From NCBI GenBank assembly GCA_026390115.1, contig JAPLGO010000012.1, forward strand, positions 62,001 through 126,000: a stretch of DNA of 64,000 bases. Reading direction: 5' to 3'. Below the pieces are notes generated by a model. It was not told the DNA's origin, did no database searches, and worked only from the letters and a program-made list of their open reading frames with translations. This document shows, one piece after another, positions 49,280 through 57,857 of the stretch. The position numbers and the translations under genes were made by a program. Numbering within the stretch: position 1 is the stretch's first letter; each line of letters starts with the position of its first letter. The stretch comes from Campylobacterales bacterium (GTDB lineage Bacteria > Campylobacterota > Campylobacteria > Campylobacterales > Sulfurimonadaceae).

Positions 49280-50138
49280 ATGGGGTTCTGCCCTTGCGTA
49301 CGCACTCTCAAAAAACAACAGTGTATATATATATTCCAGACACTCGCGAGATATTGAAAATTTTGTCTCTTTGGAAGAAATTTTAAAGTGTGAGTATTTA
49401 GTGATAACTATACCGGCGCAGCAGATAGCATCATGGCTTAAAGAAAATTTTGTCTTTAAAAACCAAAAAATTCTGGTTGCTTCAAAGGGAATAGAGGCTT
49501 CAAGCGGAAAATTCCTGAATGAGATATATGCCGAATTTGTCTCAGACGCAAACATTGCATTTTTATCAGGTCCATCTTTTGCAACAGAGGTTAAGAAATC
49601 ACTTCCAACAGCACTTGTTGTTAATTCTTACAATGAAGAGTTGAGTAAAGAGTTTGCCTCATTTTTTCCTGATTTTATAAAAACATACACTTCTACGGAC
49701 GTGGTTGGTGCAGAAGTTGCAGGTGCATATAAAAATGTTATAGCGATTGCTGCAGGAGTATGTGAGGGCCTGGCTTTGGGTAAAAATGCCGCAGCCGCCC
49801 TTATCTCAAGAGGTTTGGTTGAAATGTTGCGATTTGGCAAAGTGTACGGTGCAAAAGAGGAGAGTTTTGTAGGTCTCAGTGGTGCAGGAGATTTGTTTTT
49901 GACCGCTTCCTCTACCATGAGCAGGAACTTTCGTGTGGGGTTAGGCTTAGCGTACGGAAAAACAAAAGAGCAGATTGTTGAGGAAATAGGAGAGGTCGCA
50001 GAGGGGATAGAAACAGCCTATGCACTTTATAAGATAGCAAAAGAAAAAGAGTTGTATCTTCCGATTGCAAAAGAAGTTTATGAACTGCTCGAGGGGAAAA
50101 ATCCACATGTCTCTTTGAAAGATTTACTTTCAAATTGA
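49251..50138 (+). CDS. gpsA: Glycerol-3-phosphate dehydrogenase (NAD(P)+)
   Basis: Makes sn-glycerol-3-phosphate for phospholipids. The N-terminal dinucleotide loop GVIGAGKWGSALAYAL is complete, and the catalytic Lys is in GAYKNVIAIAAGV (near 165). GLSGAGDLFLTASSTMSRN is the conserved substrate segment. The 295 residues are slightly short. It overlaps the RCK gene by 29 bases and is followed by a terminator, so it closes the gatB-channel-RCK-gpsA unit. Confidence 0.95.
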   Translation: MSIGVIGAGKWGSALAYALSKNNSVYIYSRHSRDIENFVSLEEILKCEYLVITIPAQQIASWLKENFVFKNQKILVASKGIEASSGKFLNEIYAEFVSDANIAFLSGPSFATEVKKSLPTALVVNSYNEELSKEFASFFPDFIKTYTSTDVVGAEVAGAYKNVIAIAAGVCEGLALGKNAAAALISRGLVEMLRFGKVYGAKEESFVGLSGAGDLFLTASSTMSRNFRVGLGLAYGKTKEQIVEEIGEVAEGIETAYALYKIAKEKELYLPIAKEVYELLEGKNPHVSLKDLLSN

Positions 50139-50144
50139 ATAAAG

Positions 50145-50176
50145 AATAAAAAAGTTTTTTCAGCTTTTTTATTTTT
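50145..50176 (+). terminator. Rho-independent-type terminator after gpsA
   Basis: Ten-base perfect stem (50145-50154 with 50164-50173), nine-base loop and T-rich tail. The stem is A/T-rich with one G-C pair, so it is weak but well placed six bases after the gpsA stop. Confidence 0.55.
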
Positions 50177-50233
50177 ATCTCTAAATTAGATAGTAAAAGA
50201 TAGAATTCCGCTATATTTTTTAAGGTATAAATT

Positions 50234-50527
50234 ATGGTAATTCATATTGTGATGTTTAAGTTTAAAGATGAAAATAAAGCTTTAAATCTAGCAAAAGTTC
50301 AGAGTAAGTTGATTAAATTAGAAACTTTAATTCCAGTTTTAAAATCCATGGAAGTTGGAATAAACTTCAATGAATCTGATAGAGCGTTTGATTTGTCTCT
50401 CTATAGCACCTTTGAAGATGAAAGCGATTTAAAGGCTTATGCAGTGCATGAAGAGCATCTAAAAGTTGTTGAGCTTATTAAAGATGTAACGACAGAATCG
50501 AAGGTAGTGGATTATATTTTAGAGTAA
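50234..50527 (+). CDS. Dabb (stress-responsive A/B barrel) domain protein
   Basis: A small ferredoxin-like alpha/beta protein of the Dabb family, often dimeric and of unknown function. The N-terminal MVIHIVMFKFKDE with the typical His, the central NFNESDRAFDLSLYSTFEDE, and YAVHEEHLKVVE are family features. 97 residues. TTAAGG lies nine bases before the ATG. It has its own short promoter region (TATATT at 50211) and a downstream terminator. Confidence 0.85.
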   Translation: MVIHIVMFKFKDENKALNLAKVQSKLIKLETLIPVLKSMEVGINFNESDRAFDLSLYSTFEDESDLKAYAVHEEHLKVVELIKDVTTESKVVDYILE

Positions 50528-50533
50528 ACATGC

Positions 50534-50574
50534 TTCCTCGTGCTAAACATAACGGCATGAGGAATATCTTTTTT
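50534..50574 (+). terminator. Terminator between Dabb and cytochrome c genes
   Basis: Stem 50534-50543 with 50555-50564 (nine of ten pairs, one G-T), followed by TATCTTTTTT. It lies between convergent genes and terminates the Dabb transcript; the T-tract touches the 3' end of the cytochrome gene. Confidence 0.7.
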
Positions 50575-50980
50575 AAAACTTTACATTCTCATATCTATCA
50601 TAAAGCCACTCTGCAACGGCTTGTTTCTCTTCGTTATTTATTTTGCCTTCAAGTGAAGGCATTACTCCAAATTTTTCCAAGGCACCGGCATGACACATGC
50701 TATTGTCAATTTTTGGATTGGTAATATAATCTTTAACAAAGAGTATAAAAAGGTGGCGGTGCAAATCCTCTTCATCATCTTTTATGAGTATGTTCTCTTT
50801 TAAACGGTTTGAAACCTCTACCATTGGCGGAGCTTTCATCTTATTGAAATTTTTAAGCACTTCTTCTTTTCCCATAATCTCTACATGGCAACTCATACAG
50901 TTTTTCTTATAAACCTCATATCCATCGCTTGCAAAAACTATTGCGCCCAGAAGAAGTGAAATTGCCACTACTCTTTTCAT
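50573..50980 (-). CDS. Periplasmic c-type cytochrome
   Basis: 135 residues with a signal peptide (about 1-18) and one haem site CMSCH (residues 28-32). A second Met-Cys-His cluster (NSMCHAGALEKFGVMPSLEG) supplies Met for axial ligation and an extra Cys not in a CxxCH motif. A His-rich stretch DLHRHLFILFV lies between. The likely role is electron transfer in the periplasm; the partner is unknown. It is transcribed alone, divergent from the next gene. Confidence 0.88.
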   Translation of the reverse strand: MKRVVAISLLLGAIVFASDGYEVYKKNCMSCHVEIMGKEEVLKNFNKMKAPPMVEVSNRLKENILIKDDEEDLHRHLFILFVKDYITNPKIDNSMCHAGALEKFGVMPSLEGKINNEEKQAVAEWLYDRYENVKF

Positions 50981-51111
50981 TATAATTCCTTACTATTTTT
51001 GAAAAATAACTATAAATGCTTAATTAAATCATATCATTAATTATTATAGTGTACCGTTTTAGTATAAAGTAATTGTTAATATGCGTCAATAAAAATACAA
51101 AAGGATAAAAA

Positions 51112-51303
51112 ATGAGCGAGCCAAGATTACAGGAAATAAGTGATTACAACACATTAAAAGGCGGCAAAAGAAAGGTTGTGTTGGCTGTCATTTTAGTTGG
51201 TCTATTGATGGGCGTGATTTATGTGTTTGTGGCCGATAAGTTCGATAACAAAAGTGACACAATCAAAATAGAGGATCCTATCAAAGCGGTACCCATGAGA
51301 TAA
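51112..51303 (+). CDS. Small single-helix membrane protein
   Basis: Not recognised. The 63 residues have a polar N-terminus, one strong membrane helix (about 23-42: VVLAVILVGLLMGVIYVFV) and a polar, probably periplasmic tail. AAAAGGAT lies six bases before the ATG, and the 130-base gap upstream has an AT-rich promoter-like region shared with the divergent cytochrome gene. It precedes the Ste24-type protease gene by 45 bases. Confidence 0.65.
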   Translation: MSEPRLQEISDYNTLKGGKRKVVLAVILVGLLMGVIYVFVADKFDNKSDTIKIEDPIKAVPMR

Positions 51304-51348
51304 GCTGTAAATGATGGTAAAATATCAAAATTTTTTTAAGGTCTTTTA

Positions 51349-52605
51349 ATGTTAATGATAATCGTCGCAATTTACAGTATATATGTTCTACTTACAATCT
51401 ACACAAGCGTAATGCAGATAGGTTTTGTAAACCAAGCGAAAAGAAAATCTGCCGTTTTACTTTCAGATGGCGACTTTTTAAAGGCAGGAAATTACGCAGT
51501 TACCAAGGAGAAGATGTCGATTTTAAGTACTTTTGTTGATTATCTGCTGTTTGTAGCATGGCTTGGTTTTGGAATCTCTTTTTTATTGCAAACTGCTTTT
51601 TTTGAGAATGAAGCTCTCAGAAATATTGCAGTTGTTATGAGCTTTTTAGTTATAAACTCTTTTGTCTCTTTGCCATTTTCCTATTATGAAAAGTTTGTAT
51701 TGGATGCAAAGTTCGGCTTCAATAAATCGACAATGGGGCAATATATAAAAGATACTCTTATCTCCTTTGTTATGACGCTTGTGATTGGCTCTTTTGTTGT
51801 TTTTGGTATTTATGAGATTATCTCTAACTTTACCTATTGGTGGCTTTGGAGTTTTGCATTTATCTTTGTGATTGTTGTTCTAATAAATATGCTTTTTCCA
51901 ACATTTAGAGCTATGTTCTTTGACAAACTGACTCCTCTTAATGATGAAGAGCTTAATAGTGAGATTCAGGCTCTTATGGATAAAACAGGGTTTGTAAGTG
52001 CGGGTGTTTTTATAAGCGATGCAAGTAAAAGAGATTCACGACTTAATGCTTACTTTGGCGGATTAGGAAAGACAAAAAGAGTTGTACTTTTTGATACACT
52101 CATAGAAAAACTCACGACAAAAGAGCTTTTGGCTGTTTTGGGGCATGAACTTGGGCATTTTTCTCATGGGGATATATATAAAAATATAGCTCTTGTCGGG
52201 GTTATGCTCCTTGCCATGTTCGGGATTTTCGGAAATTTGCCTGAGTCTCTCTATTTGGAGCTGGGGCTAAGCCAGTCGCCATCTATTACGATGATACTTC
52301 TCCTTCTTTTTATGCCGGTTTTGGGTTTTATGATGATGCCGATTATGGGAGTTGTCAGTCGCCATAATGAGTATGCAGCAGATAAAATGGGAAGCGAATT
52401 GGCAGGTGTGACAGGAGAGATTGAACTTGCAAATGCACTCAAAAAGCTGGTAAGTGAGAACAAAAGTTTTCCACTCTCTCACCCGCTTTACATATTTTTT
52501 CATTACACGCATCCTCCTGTTTTAGAGCGTTTAAAAGCTTTAGGTGTTGATATTGGCGATATAGATACAAGTTCACTAGGGTCGACATGCCAAGCCAATA
52601 TTTAG
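51349..52605 (+). CDS. M48-family metalloprotease (Ste24-like)
   Basis: Integral membrane zinc protease, probably acting in membrane-protein quality control. An N-terminal set of five helices (about 1-190) precedes the catalytic part: HELGH at 266-270, with the third zinc ligand Glu in RHNEYAADKMG (near 344). The C-terminal SHPLYIFFHYTHPPVLERL is the Ste24 signature. 418 residues. It overlaps prmC by 19 bases. Confidence 0.93.
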   Translation: MLMIIVAIYSIYVLLTIYTSVMQIGFVNQAKRKSAVLLSDGDFLKAGNYAVTKEKMSILSTFVDYLLFVAWLGFGISFLLQTAFFENEALRNIAVVMSFLVINSFVSLPFSYYEKFVLDAKFGFNKSTMGQYIKDTLISFVMTLVIGSFVVFGIYEIISNFTYWWLWSFAFIFVIVVLINMLFPTFRAMFFDKLTPLNDEELNSEIQALMDKTGFVSAGVFISDASKRDSRLNAYFGGLGKTKRVVLFDTLIEKLTTKELLAVLGHELGHFSHGDIYKNIALVGVMLLAMFGIFGNLPESLYLELGLSQSPSITMILLLLFMPVLGFMMMPIMGVVSRHNEYAADKMGSELAGVTGEIELANALKKLVSENKSFPLSHPLYIFFHYTHPPVLERLKALGVDIGDIDTSSLGSTCQANI

Positions 52606-53417
52606 TTAAAAATGTTCTAAAAGAGATAACTGCAAAACTGAATCCAATCATACCAAGAGCATCGAGAGAGGCGCATCTTCTCCTGATGGCGCATCTTGGA
52701 TGCGATGAACTTTGGATTATTACAAATCAAAATACGCAGGTAAAAGATATAAATAAACTGTACAGGTGGGTGGAGCGAAGAGCCAAAAATGAGCCTTTTG
52801 AGTACATCACAAAGAGAGTAAGTTTTTATAGCGAAGAGTTTTACATCGCTCAGGGCGCTCTTATCCCGCGTCCAGAAACAGAGCTTTTGATAGATGAAGT
52901 GATAAAAAATGTTTCAAACCCGAATGCCAAAATGACTTTTGTCGAGGTAGGCGTTGGGAGCGGAATTATCTCAATAATGCTGGCAAAACAGCTTCCGCAT
53001 ACAAAGATTATTGCAGTTGATATTTCACAGGATGCCTTGGAAATTGCCAAAATTAACATAGCTAAATTTTCACTGGAGGATAGAATTGAGTTGCGGTTAG
53101 GCTCACTTTTGGAACCTATATTCGAGCATGTGGATTATTTGGTTTCGAACCCGCCCTACATTGCAAATGACGCAAATCTGGAATCAAATTTATCATATGA
53201 GCCGCAAAATGCACTCTTTGGAGGGAGCGTTGGAGATGAAATAATTCAGGAGCTTCTTAACGAGGTATTAAAGCGAAAAATTAACCTGTTTACATGTGAG
53301 ATAGGTTATGACCAACAAGATAGAATAAAACAATATTTAAAAAAAGAAGAGTATGAAACTTTAAATTTCTACAAAGACTTAAGTGATTTTGATAGAGGTT
53401 TTACACTAAGGTTATAA
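52587..53417 (+). CDS. prmC: Release-factor glutamine methyltransferase PrmC
   Basis: Methylates the GGQ glutamine of RF1 and RF2. An N-terminal helical domain (about 1-75), then the motifs ALIPRPETELLIDEV, VGVGSGIISIMLA (AdoMet loop) and the catalytic VSNPPYIA. 276 residues, normal. It overlaps the protease gene by 19 bases and is three bases ahead of the DUF4149 gene. Confidence 0.95.
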   Translation: MPSQYLVKNVLKEITAKLNPIIPRASREAHLLLMAHLGCDELWIITNQNTQVKDINKLYRWVERRAKNEPFEYITKRVSFYSEEFYIAQGALIPRPETELLIDEVIKNVSNPNAKMTFVEVGVGSGIISIMLAKQLPHTKIIAVDISQDALEIAKINIAKFSLEDRIELRLGSLLEPIFEHVDYLVSNPPYIANDANLESNLSYEPQNALFGGSVGDEIIQELLNEVLKRKINLFTCEIGYDQQDRIKQYLKKEEYETLNFYKDLSDFDRGFTLRL

Positions 53418-53420
53418 AAA

Positions 53421-53900
53421 TTGAGTAAAAAAATATATGTGGATTTTAGTTATTTAATCCTCCTCTCAGCCACTTTTGGTGCAGTTATTGTTTTGGGAGC
53501 TGTTGTTGCTCCTGTTATTTTTCATTCGGATAAAATATTGGTGGATATGTTCCTTAACAGGTACAATTCTGGAATTATTATGGGTGAAATTTTTCATAGA
53601 TTCAGCTACTGGCTCTATGTTGTGGCAGCCGCAGTTGCTATATATGAAGCGATATGGTACAAAATGGGTCAAAGAGATGCCATTGCTTTTGGTTCTGCTG
53701 TAACTGTTCTGTTCTCCTCTCTCATGTTTAGTGCCGTATATGCTCCGAAAATTCTTGTTATGCAGGCTTTGGGAATCGAAGCAACGCAGAGTGACACATT
53801 TGCCAATATTCACATAGCAAGTGAACTAGATTTTAAAATTTTGGCGTTCTCTTTATTTGTGTTATTTATTAGAAGATTAATGTTGCTTAGACGTGCATAA
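53421..53900 (+). CDS. DUF4149 (TMEM205-like) membrane protein
   Basis: Four-helix membrane protein of 159 residues. The pattern FGAVIVLGAVVAPVIFHS, then GIIMGEIFHRFSYWLY and FANIHIASELDFKIL fits DUF4149/TMEM205-like proteins of Campylobacterota; their function is not established. The start is TTG 53421, three bases after prmC, so it is probably translated by coupling. Confidence 0.75.
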   Translation: MSKKIYVDFSYLILLSATFGAVIVLGAVVAPVIFHSDKILVDMFLNRYNSGIIMGEIFHRFSYWLYVVAAAVAIYEAIWYKMGQRDAIAFGSAVTVLFSSLMFSAVYAPKILVMQALGIEATQSDTFANIHIASELDFKILAFSLFVLFIRRLMLLRRA

Positions 53901-53978
53901 AAGAGTTATTTTAACCTATTCACTATTAAGCGACAATCAATGACGTAAATGGTAAACTCATTTTCAAAAAAAAATTAA

Positions 53979-55952
53979 ATGAGATACCTTTTGAAAAGTA
54001 AAACTTCATATGCAATAATCACTGCAAAAATTATATTAAGTACAATGTTTATAGCACTATTTGGCGGCTTTTTATATGGTGAATATATGAAAAAAGATGC
54101 CATTACGAATTTAGCCCATGTAGATGCAAAAAAAACAAGTATGCTTATTTTTGAAGCTCTCTATTCCGCCATGCAAAGAGGATGGAATAGAGAAGATATT
54201 AATGAGATAATTATCAGACTGAACAAAATTGACAAAAATATGAAAGTGGATGTTTATAGAAGTGAAATTGTTGCAAACTTATTTGGAGAGTTAGAAAGAG
54301 ACAAGCAAAAAAGAGAGAACAGTATTAATATAAAGGATGCTATGCAAGGACATGAGTTATTAAATATTTCTGACTCAAACTATATAGAATATTTTTATCC
54401 TGTTGCTGCAAAAAATGATTGCTTAAAATGTCATACAAATGCAAAAATAGGTGATGTTTTAGGCATAATTGATGTTTCATATCCTGTTGATGATTTGAAA
54501 GTTTCTCTCTCAGAACTCATAAACTTTTTTATGATATTTCTTATAGTTTTTTCATTTGTCATATTTATTGCTATATTTTTGGAATTAAATAAGTATTTAA
54601 TAAAACCTATTAAAAATTTTTCAAGTGCCATTAGAAATATCACAAATTCTCAAGACATGACAACAAGAGTTTTAGTTAATGATAACATTGAAGAGATTGA
54701 TTCAATTAAAGATATATTTAACGGCATGTTGGACTCTATTGAAAATCAATTTTACAATGATAGTTTAACAGGCTTGAAAAATAGAAGAAGATTGACAGAA
54801 AAGCTTGAAGAAAGAATACACTCATTTTTAATTATCATTAATATAGACTCATTTCAGGAGATAAATGATTTATATGGAGAAGAAGCCGGTGATGCCATTT
54901 TAAAAGAGTTCGCTCTGTTTTTACAAGAGAACATGTTAAATGAGGCGACTCTGTATAGACTTCATTCGGATGAATTTGCCCATTTGTGCCGAGCACCGAA
55001 AGATATAGATGAATTTAAGGTACTTGCTTCTTTAATAAGTGAAAAAATTTCTAAAAAAAGATTTAAAATAGATGAGAAAAGTGAAGTGAGTCTAACAGCT
55101 ACTATGGGTATATCTTATGGCTCAGAACTGTTGCTGGTAAACGCAGATACTGCTCTGAAGCTTGCTAAAAAAGCTAAAAAAGATTTTTTAGTTTATGATG
55201 ATTCAATGGCTATGGCTAAAGAGTATGAGAAAAATCTTGAGTGGACAAAACGACTTAAAAATGCGATAGAAGAGGATAAAATAATACCGGTTTATCAACC
55301 GATTTTAGATACAAAAACAAAAAAAATTGTTAAGTATGAATCGCTTATGAGAATGATCGATGCCGATGGAACGCTTATAGCACCAATCCATTTCTTGGAA
55401 CTTGCTAAGAAAAACAAACTCTACCATCAACTTACAAAAATAATGATAGAAAAAACATTTGAGAAATTTAAACATCTGCCGTACTCCGTCTCAATAAATC
55501 TTTCCGTGGATGATATTGTAAACAAAGATATATATAAATTTATTATGGATAAATTGAAAAATAGTCTTATCAGCAAAAATATAGTTTTTGAAATTATAGA
55601 GTCAGAAGGAATAGAAAATTTTGATCAGGTTTTGGAATTTATAAACAGCGTAAAGAGCTATGGTGCGAAAATATCTATAGATGATTTTGGAACAGGATAC
55701 TCAAATTTTGAGTATCTTATGAAGTTAAAAGTGGATTACATAAAGATAGATGGCTCTATGATTAAAAATATAGATACGGATAAAAACTCTCAAATGATTA
55801 CGCAAACCATAGTGGAATTTGCGAAAAAGATGAATATAAAAACCGTCGCCGAATTTGTGCACTCAAAAGATGTTTTTGATAAGATAGTGGAACTAGAAGT
55901 TGATTATACACAAGGCTACTATTTTGGTGCACCTGCACAAGATATAAAATAG
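53979..55952 (+). CDS. Haem-sensor GGDEF-EAL protein (DUF3365/Tll0287-like)
   Basis: A first membrane helix (about 14-34) is followed by a periplasmic Tll0287/DUF3365-type domain (about 40-180) with one covalent haem site CLKCH at 148-152 (EYFYPVAAKNDCLKCHTNAKIG region). A second helix (about 185-208), a HAMP-like segment (about 210-260), GGDEF (about 265-420) and EAL (about 425-657) follow. The GGDEF site is HSDEF (YRLHSDEFAHL), so cyclase activity is doubtful. The EAL motif is ESL with DDFGTGYSNF kept. It probably senses redox or gas and alters c-di-GMP. No clear ribosome site. 657 residues. Confidence 0.85.
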   Translation: MRYLLKSKTSYAIITAKIILSTMFIALFGGFLYGEYMKKDAITNLAHVDAKKTSMLIFEALYSAMQRGWNREDINEIIIRLNKIDKNMKVDVYRSEIVANLFGELERDKQKRENSINIKDAMQGHELLNISDSNYIEYFYPVAAKNDCLKCHTNAKIGDVLGIIDVSYPVDDLKVSLSELINFFMIFLIVFSFVIFIAIFLELNKYLIKPIKNFSSAIRNITNSQDMTTRVLVNDNIEEIDSIKDIFNGMLDSIENQFYNDSLTGLKNRRRLTEKLEERIHSFLIIINIDSFQEINDLYGEEAGDAILKEFALFLQENMLNEATLYRLHSDEFAHLCRAPKDIDEFKVLASLISEKISKKRFKIDEKSEVSLTATMGISYGSELLLVNADTALKLAKKAKKDFLVYDDSMAMAKEYEKNLEWTKRLKNAIEEDKIIPVYQPILDTKTKKIVKYESLMRMIDADGTLIAPIHFLELAKKNKLYHQLTKIMIEKTFEKFKHLPYSVSINLSVDDIVNKDIYKFIMDKLKNSLISKNIVFEIIESEGIENFDQVLEFINSVKSYGAKISIDDFGTGYSNFEYLMKLKVDYIKIDGSMIKNIDTDKNSQMITQTIVEFAKKMNIKTVAEFVHSKDVFDKIVELEVDYTQGYYFGAPAQDIK

Positions 55953-56104
55953 TTTTACCATATTGCAAATAAAGGATAGTAACATTTAGTAATCAGATAT
56001 AAGTTTAATGAATAAATAAGGAAGTGTTGTAGGTGTTAATTACATATTAAGCCTTTGACTGATATATTGCAAAGAAGTCAAAAGTAGATGATAAAAGGAA
56101 TAAA

Positions 56105-56743
56105 GTGAGAGATTTAAAACAGTTTTATTTTTTTGAGAATTTAGACGATGAGCAATTAGCTCTCCTCTCCTCATTTTCAAATAAAAAGCACTTCGAGAAG
56201 GGTTCGATTTTATTTTATGAAAAAGATGAAGCAAAATCTTTAATACTACTTATTGAAGGGGTATTAAAAGTATATAAAACAGATCAAAAAAACAATGAAA
56301 TAATCATGCATAGATTTATGCCGATATCTTTAGTCGCAGAGATGGCAGTGTTAGAAGGAATTTTATATCCTGCATCAGCAGCTTTTGAGAGTGCAGGAGT
56401 TGTAATTGAGATTGATTTTGAGCGCTTTAAAAAGGAATTTTTACATAATCCACAAATGGCATTGCTGTTTTTTAAATCATTATCAAAAAAGATAAAATAC
56501 CTTGAAGATGTGATAGCTCTTAATATTGTTCTTGATTCAACGGCAAGGCTGGCAAAATATATATTCGATAAAGAGGATGCTTTAAATACTTTAAAACAGT
56601 ATCAGGTCGCAGAACATCTTCACATGACGCCGGAGACACTCTCTCGAACATTTAAAAAACTTGTTATCTTAGAGTTGTTAGAAAAAGATTCTAATGGATA
56701 TAAAATTAAAAACAAAGAGGGACTTCGTGTACTTTTTGAGTAA
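56105..56743 (+). CDS. Crp/Fnr-family regulator, Cys-free (Dnr/Nnr-like)
   Basis: Cyclic-nucleotide-binding fold (about 10-125) and winged helix-turn-helix (about 150-212). There is no cysteine at all, so it cannot hold the FNR [4Fe-4S] cluster; a haem-based NO sensor of Dnr/Nnr type is plausible given the nir/nor genes 1-8 kb away. The recognition helix HMTPETLSRTFKKL carries the Glu-Ser-Arg pattern that FNR-type proteins use to read TTGAT. Start GTG 56105 with AAAAGGAA five bases upstream. 212 residues. An inverted repeat (56054-56060 and 56076-56082) precedes it. Confidence 0.9.
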   Translation: MRDLKQFYFFENLDDEQLALLSSFSNKKHFEKGSILFYEKDEAKSLILLIEGVLKVYKTDQKNNEIIMHRFMPISLVAEMAVLEGILYPASAAFESAGVVIEIDFERFKKEFLHNPQMALLFFKSLSKKIKYLEDVIALNIVLDSTARLAKYIFDKEDALNTLKQYQVAEHLHMTPETLSRTFKKLVILELLEKDSNGYKIKNKEGLRVLFE

Positions 56744-56759
56744 CTCATGAACTGGCATC

Positions 56760-56773
56760 TTGATATAAATCAC
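56760..56773 (+). promoter_or_regulatory. FNR/Dnr-type operator
   Basis: TTGATATAAATCAC matches nine of ten positions of the palindrome TTGATnnnnATCAA. It lies 17 bases behind the regulator gene and 176 bases ahead of the next gene. A class II promoter centred at -41.5 would start near 56808. The flanking gap (56744-56948) otherwise holds no gene larger than a 22-codon ORF. Confidence 0.6.
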
Positions 56774-56948
56774 AACTACTTTTTAGCACTTATGTTACAC
56801 TCAATAAAAACATGAGTATTGAAAAAACAAATAAATAGTTAGTTTTTTTACTGCTTTTGGCATAAAGTGCTAATGTTTGCTTTTATATTCGAGTTTAAAA
56901 CTCTTGTGTGTATTTGAGTCGATTGGCAATTTAACTTAAAGGATTTTT

Positions 56949-57143
56949 ATGGTTTTACAAGACGTTATGATTATTTTGGCAATGACATTTCCGATGTTTC
57001 TCTTTACGATTTATCCTGCTATCAGGGTTGCAAATTTTTTGGAAGAGAGATATGAGATATCAGAAGCTAAAAAGAGAGCTGCCATGGTTAGTGTGACATT
57101 TTTGTGTGCGGTTTGTTTATCTTCACTTTTGCACTTTTTATAG
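56949..57143 (+). CDS. Small membrane protein behind the FNR-type site
   Basis: Not recognised. The 64 residues hold two hydrophobic helices (about 3-24, IILAMTFPMFLFTIYPAIRV, and 43-63, AAMVSVTFLCAVCLSSLL), joined by a charged turn. AAAGGATT lies six bases before the ATG. It is the first gene after the FNR/Dnr-type site, so it may be induced with denitrification. The next gene starts 11 bases after its stop. Confidence 0.65.
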   Translation: MVLQDVMIILAMTFPMFLFTIYPAIRVANFLEERYEISEAKKRAAMVSVTFLCAVCLSSLLHFL

Positions 57144-57154
57144 GGGATTATTGT

Positions 57155-57850
57155 ATGTTTAAATTGTTTTTATTTTTTAGTTTAGTTTTGTCTATTTATG
57201 CTGAAAATTTAGCTCTGGAAGCTTTTAAGAAGCAGGATTATGCAAGCGCATTTAGCTTGTATTCTGCTGATGCACAAAAAGGCGATGCAAAATCTCAACA
57301 TGCCCTGAGTTATCTTTATTTTAACGGGTTAGGAGTAGGGCAGAATGTTAATCAAGGTATTTATTGGATAACAAAGTCGGCAGAAGCTTCTAATACGGTT
57401 GCACAATATGATCTTGGCATGATGTATCTAAGTGGCTACAATGTAGATAAAGATTCAAAAAAAGCCTTCTCTTGGCTAGAAAAAGCCTCTGAGGACGGGC
57501 ACACAAATGCTAAATATAATTTGGCACTCATGTATTACAACGGTGATGCAACGGATCAAAATGTTACAAAATCTGCTGATTTACTTGAGAGTGCAGCAGT
57601 AGAGGGGCATGTAGAGGCTATTCAAAACATAGGTAGAGTTTATATGCAACTGCTGAACTATGAAAAAGCCTCTTTTTGGTTGGAAAAAAATGCAGCAGAT
57701 GGCGATAAAACCGCTTACTATCTGCTTGCAGAAATTTACTGCTTGCAGGAGAATTTTCCAAAGGCCAAGCTTTGGGCAAAAAAAGCTATGGAAGGCGGAG
57801 ATGAAAAAAGTAAAGAGTTGTGGAAAACTTACGATTTAGGCAAATATTAA
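57155..57850 (+). CDS. Sel1-repeat protein
   Basis: Exported protein of Sel1/TPR-like repeats. A signal peptide (MFKLFLFFSLVLSIYA) is followed by about five repeats, for example DAKSQHALSYLYFNGLGVGQN, VAQYDLGMMYLSGYNV and TNAKYNLALMYYNGDA. Helicobacter Hcp proteins are of this type but Cys-rich; this protein has only one or two Cys. The start is ATG 57155 with AGGGGAT upstream; a longer frame would overlap the preceding gene. 231 residues; partner unknown. Confidence 0.8.
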   Translation: MFKLFLFFSLVLSIYAENLALEAFKKQDYASAFSLYSADAQKGDAKSQHALSYLYFNGLGVGQNVNQGIYWITKSAEASNTVAQYDLGMMYLSGYNVDKDSKKAFSWLEKASEDGHTNAKYNLALMYYNGDATDQNVTKSADLLESAAVEGHVEAIQNIGRVYMQLLNYEKASFWLEKNAADGDKTAYYLLAEIYCLQENFPKAKLWAKKAMEGGDEKSKELWKTYDLGKY

Positions 57851-57857
57851 TATTTGC

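Noticed and set aside
56748-56816. 22-codon ORF (begins MNWHLDINHNYF) covering the FNR-type site
   Set aside because: It has no ribosome site and overlaps the probable operator; it could be a leader peptide but nothing supports translation.
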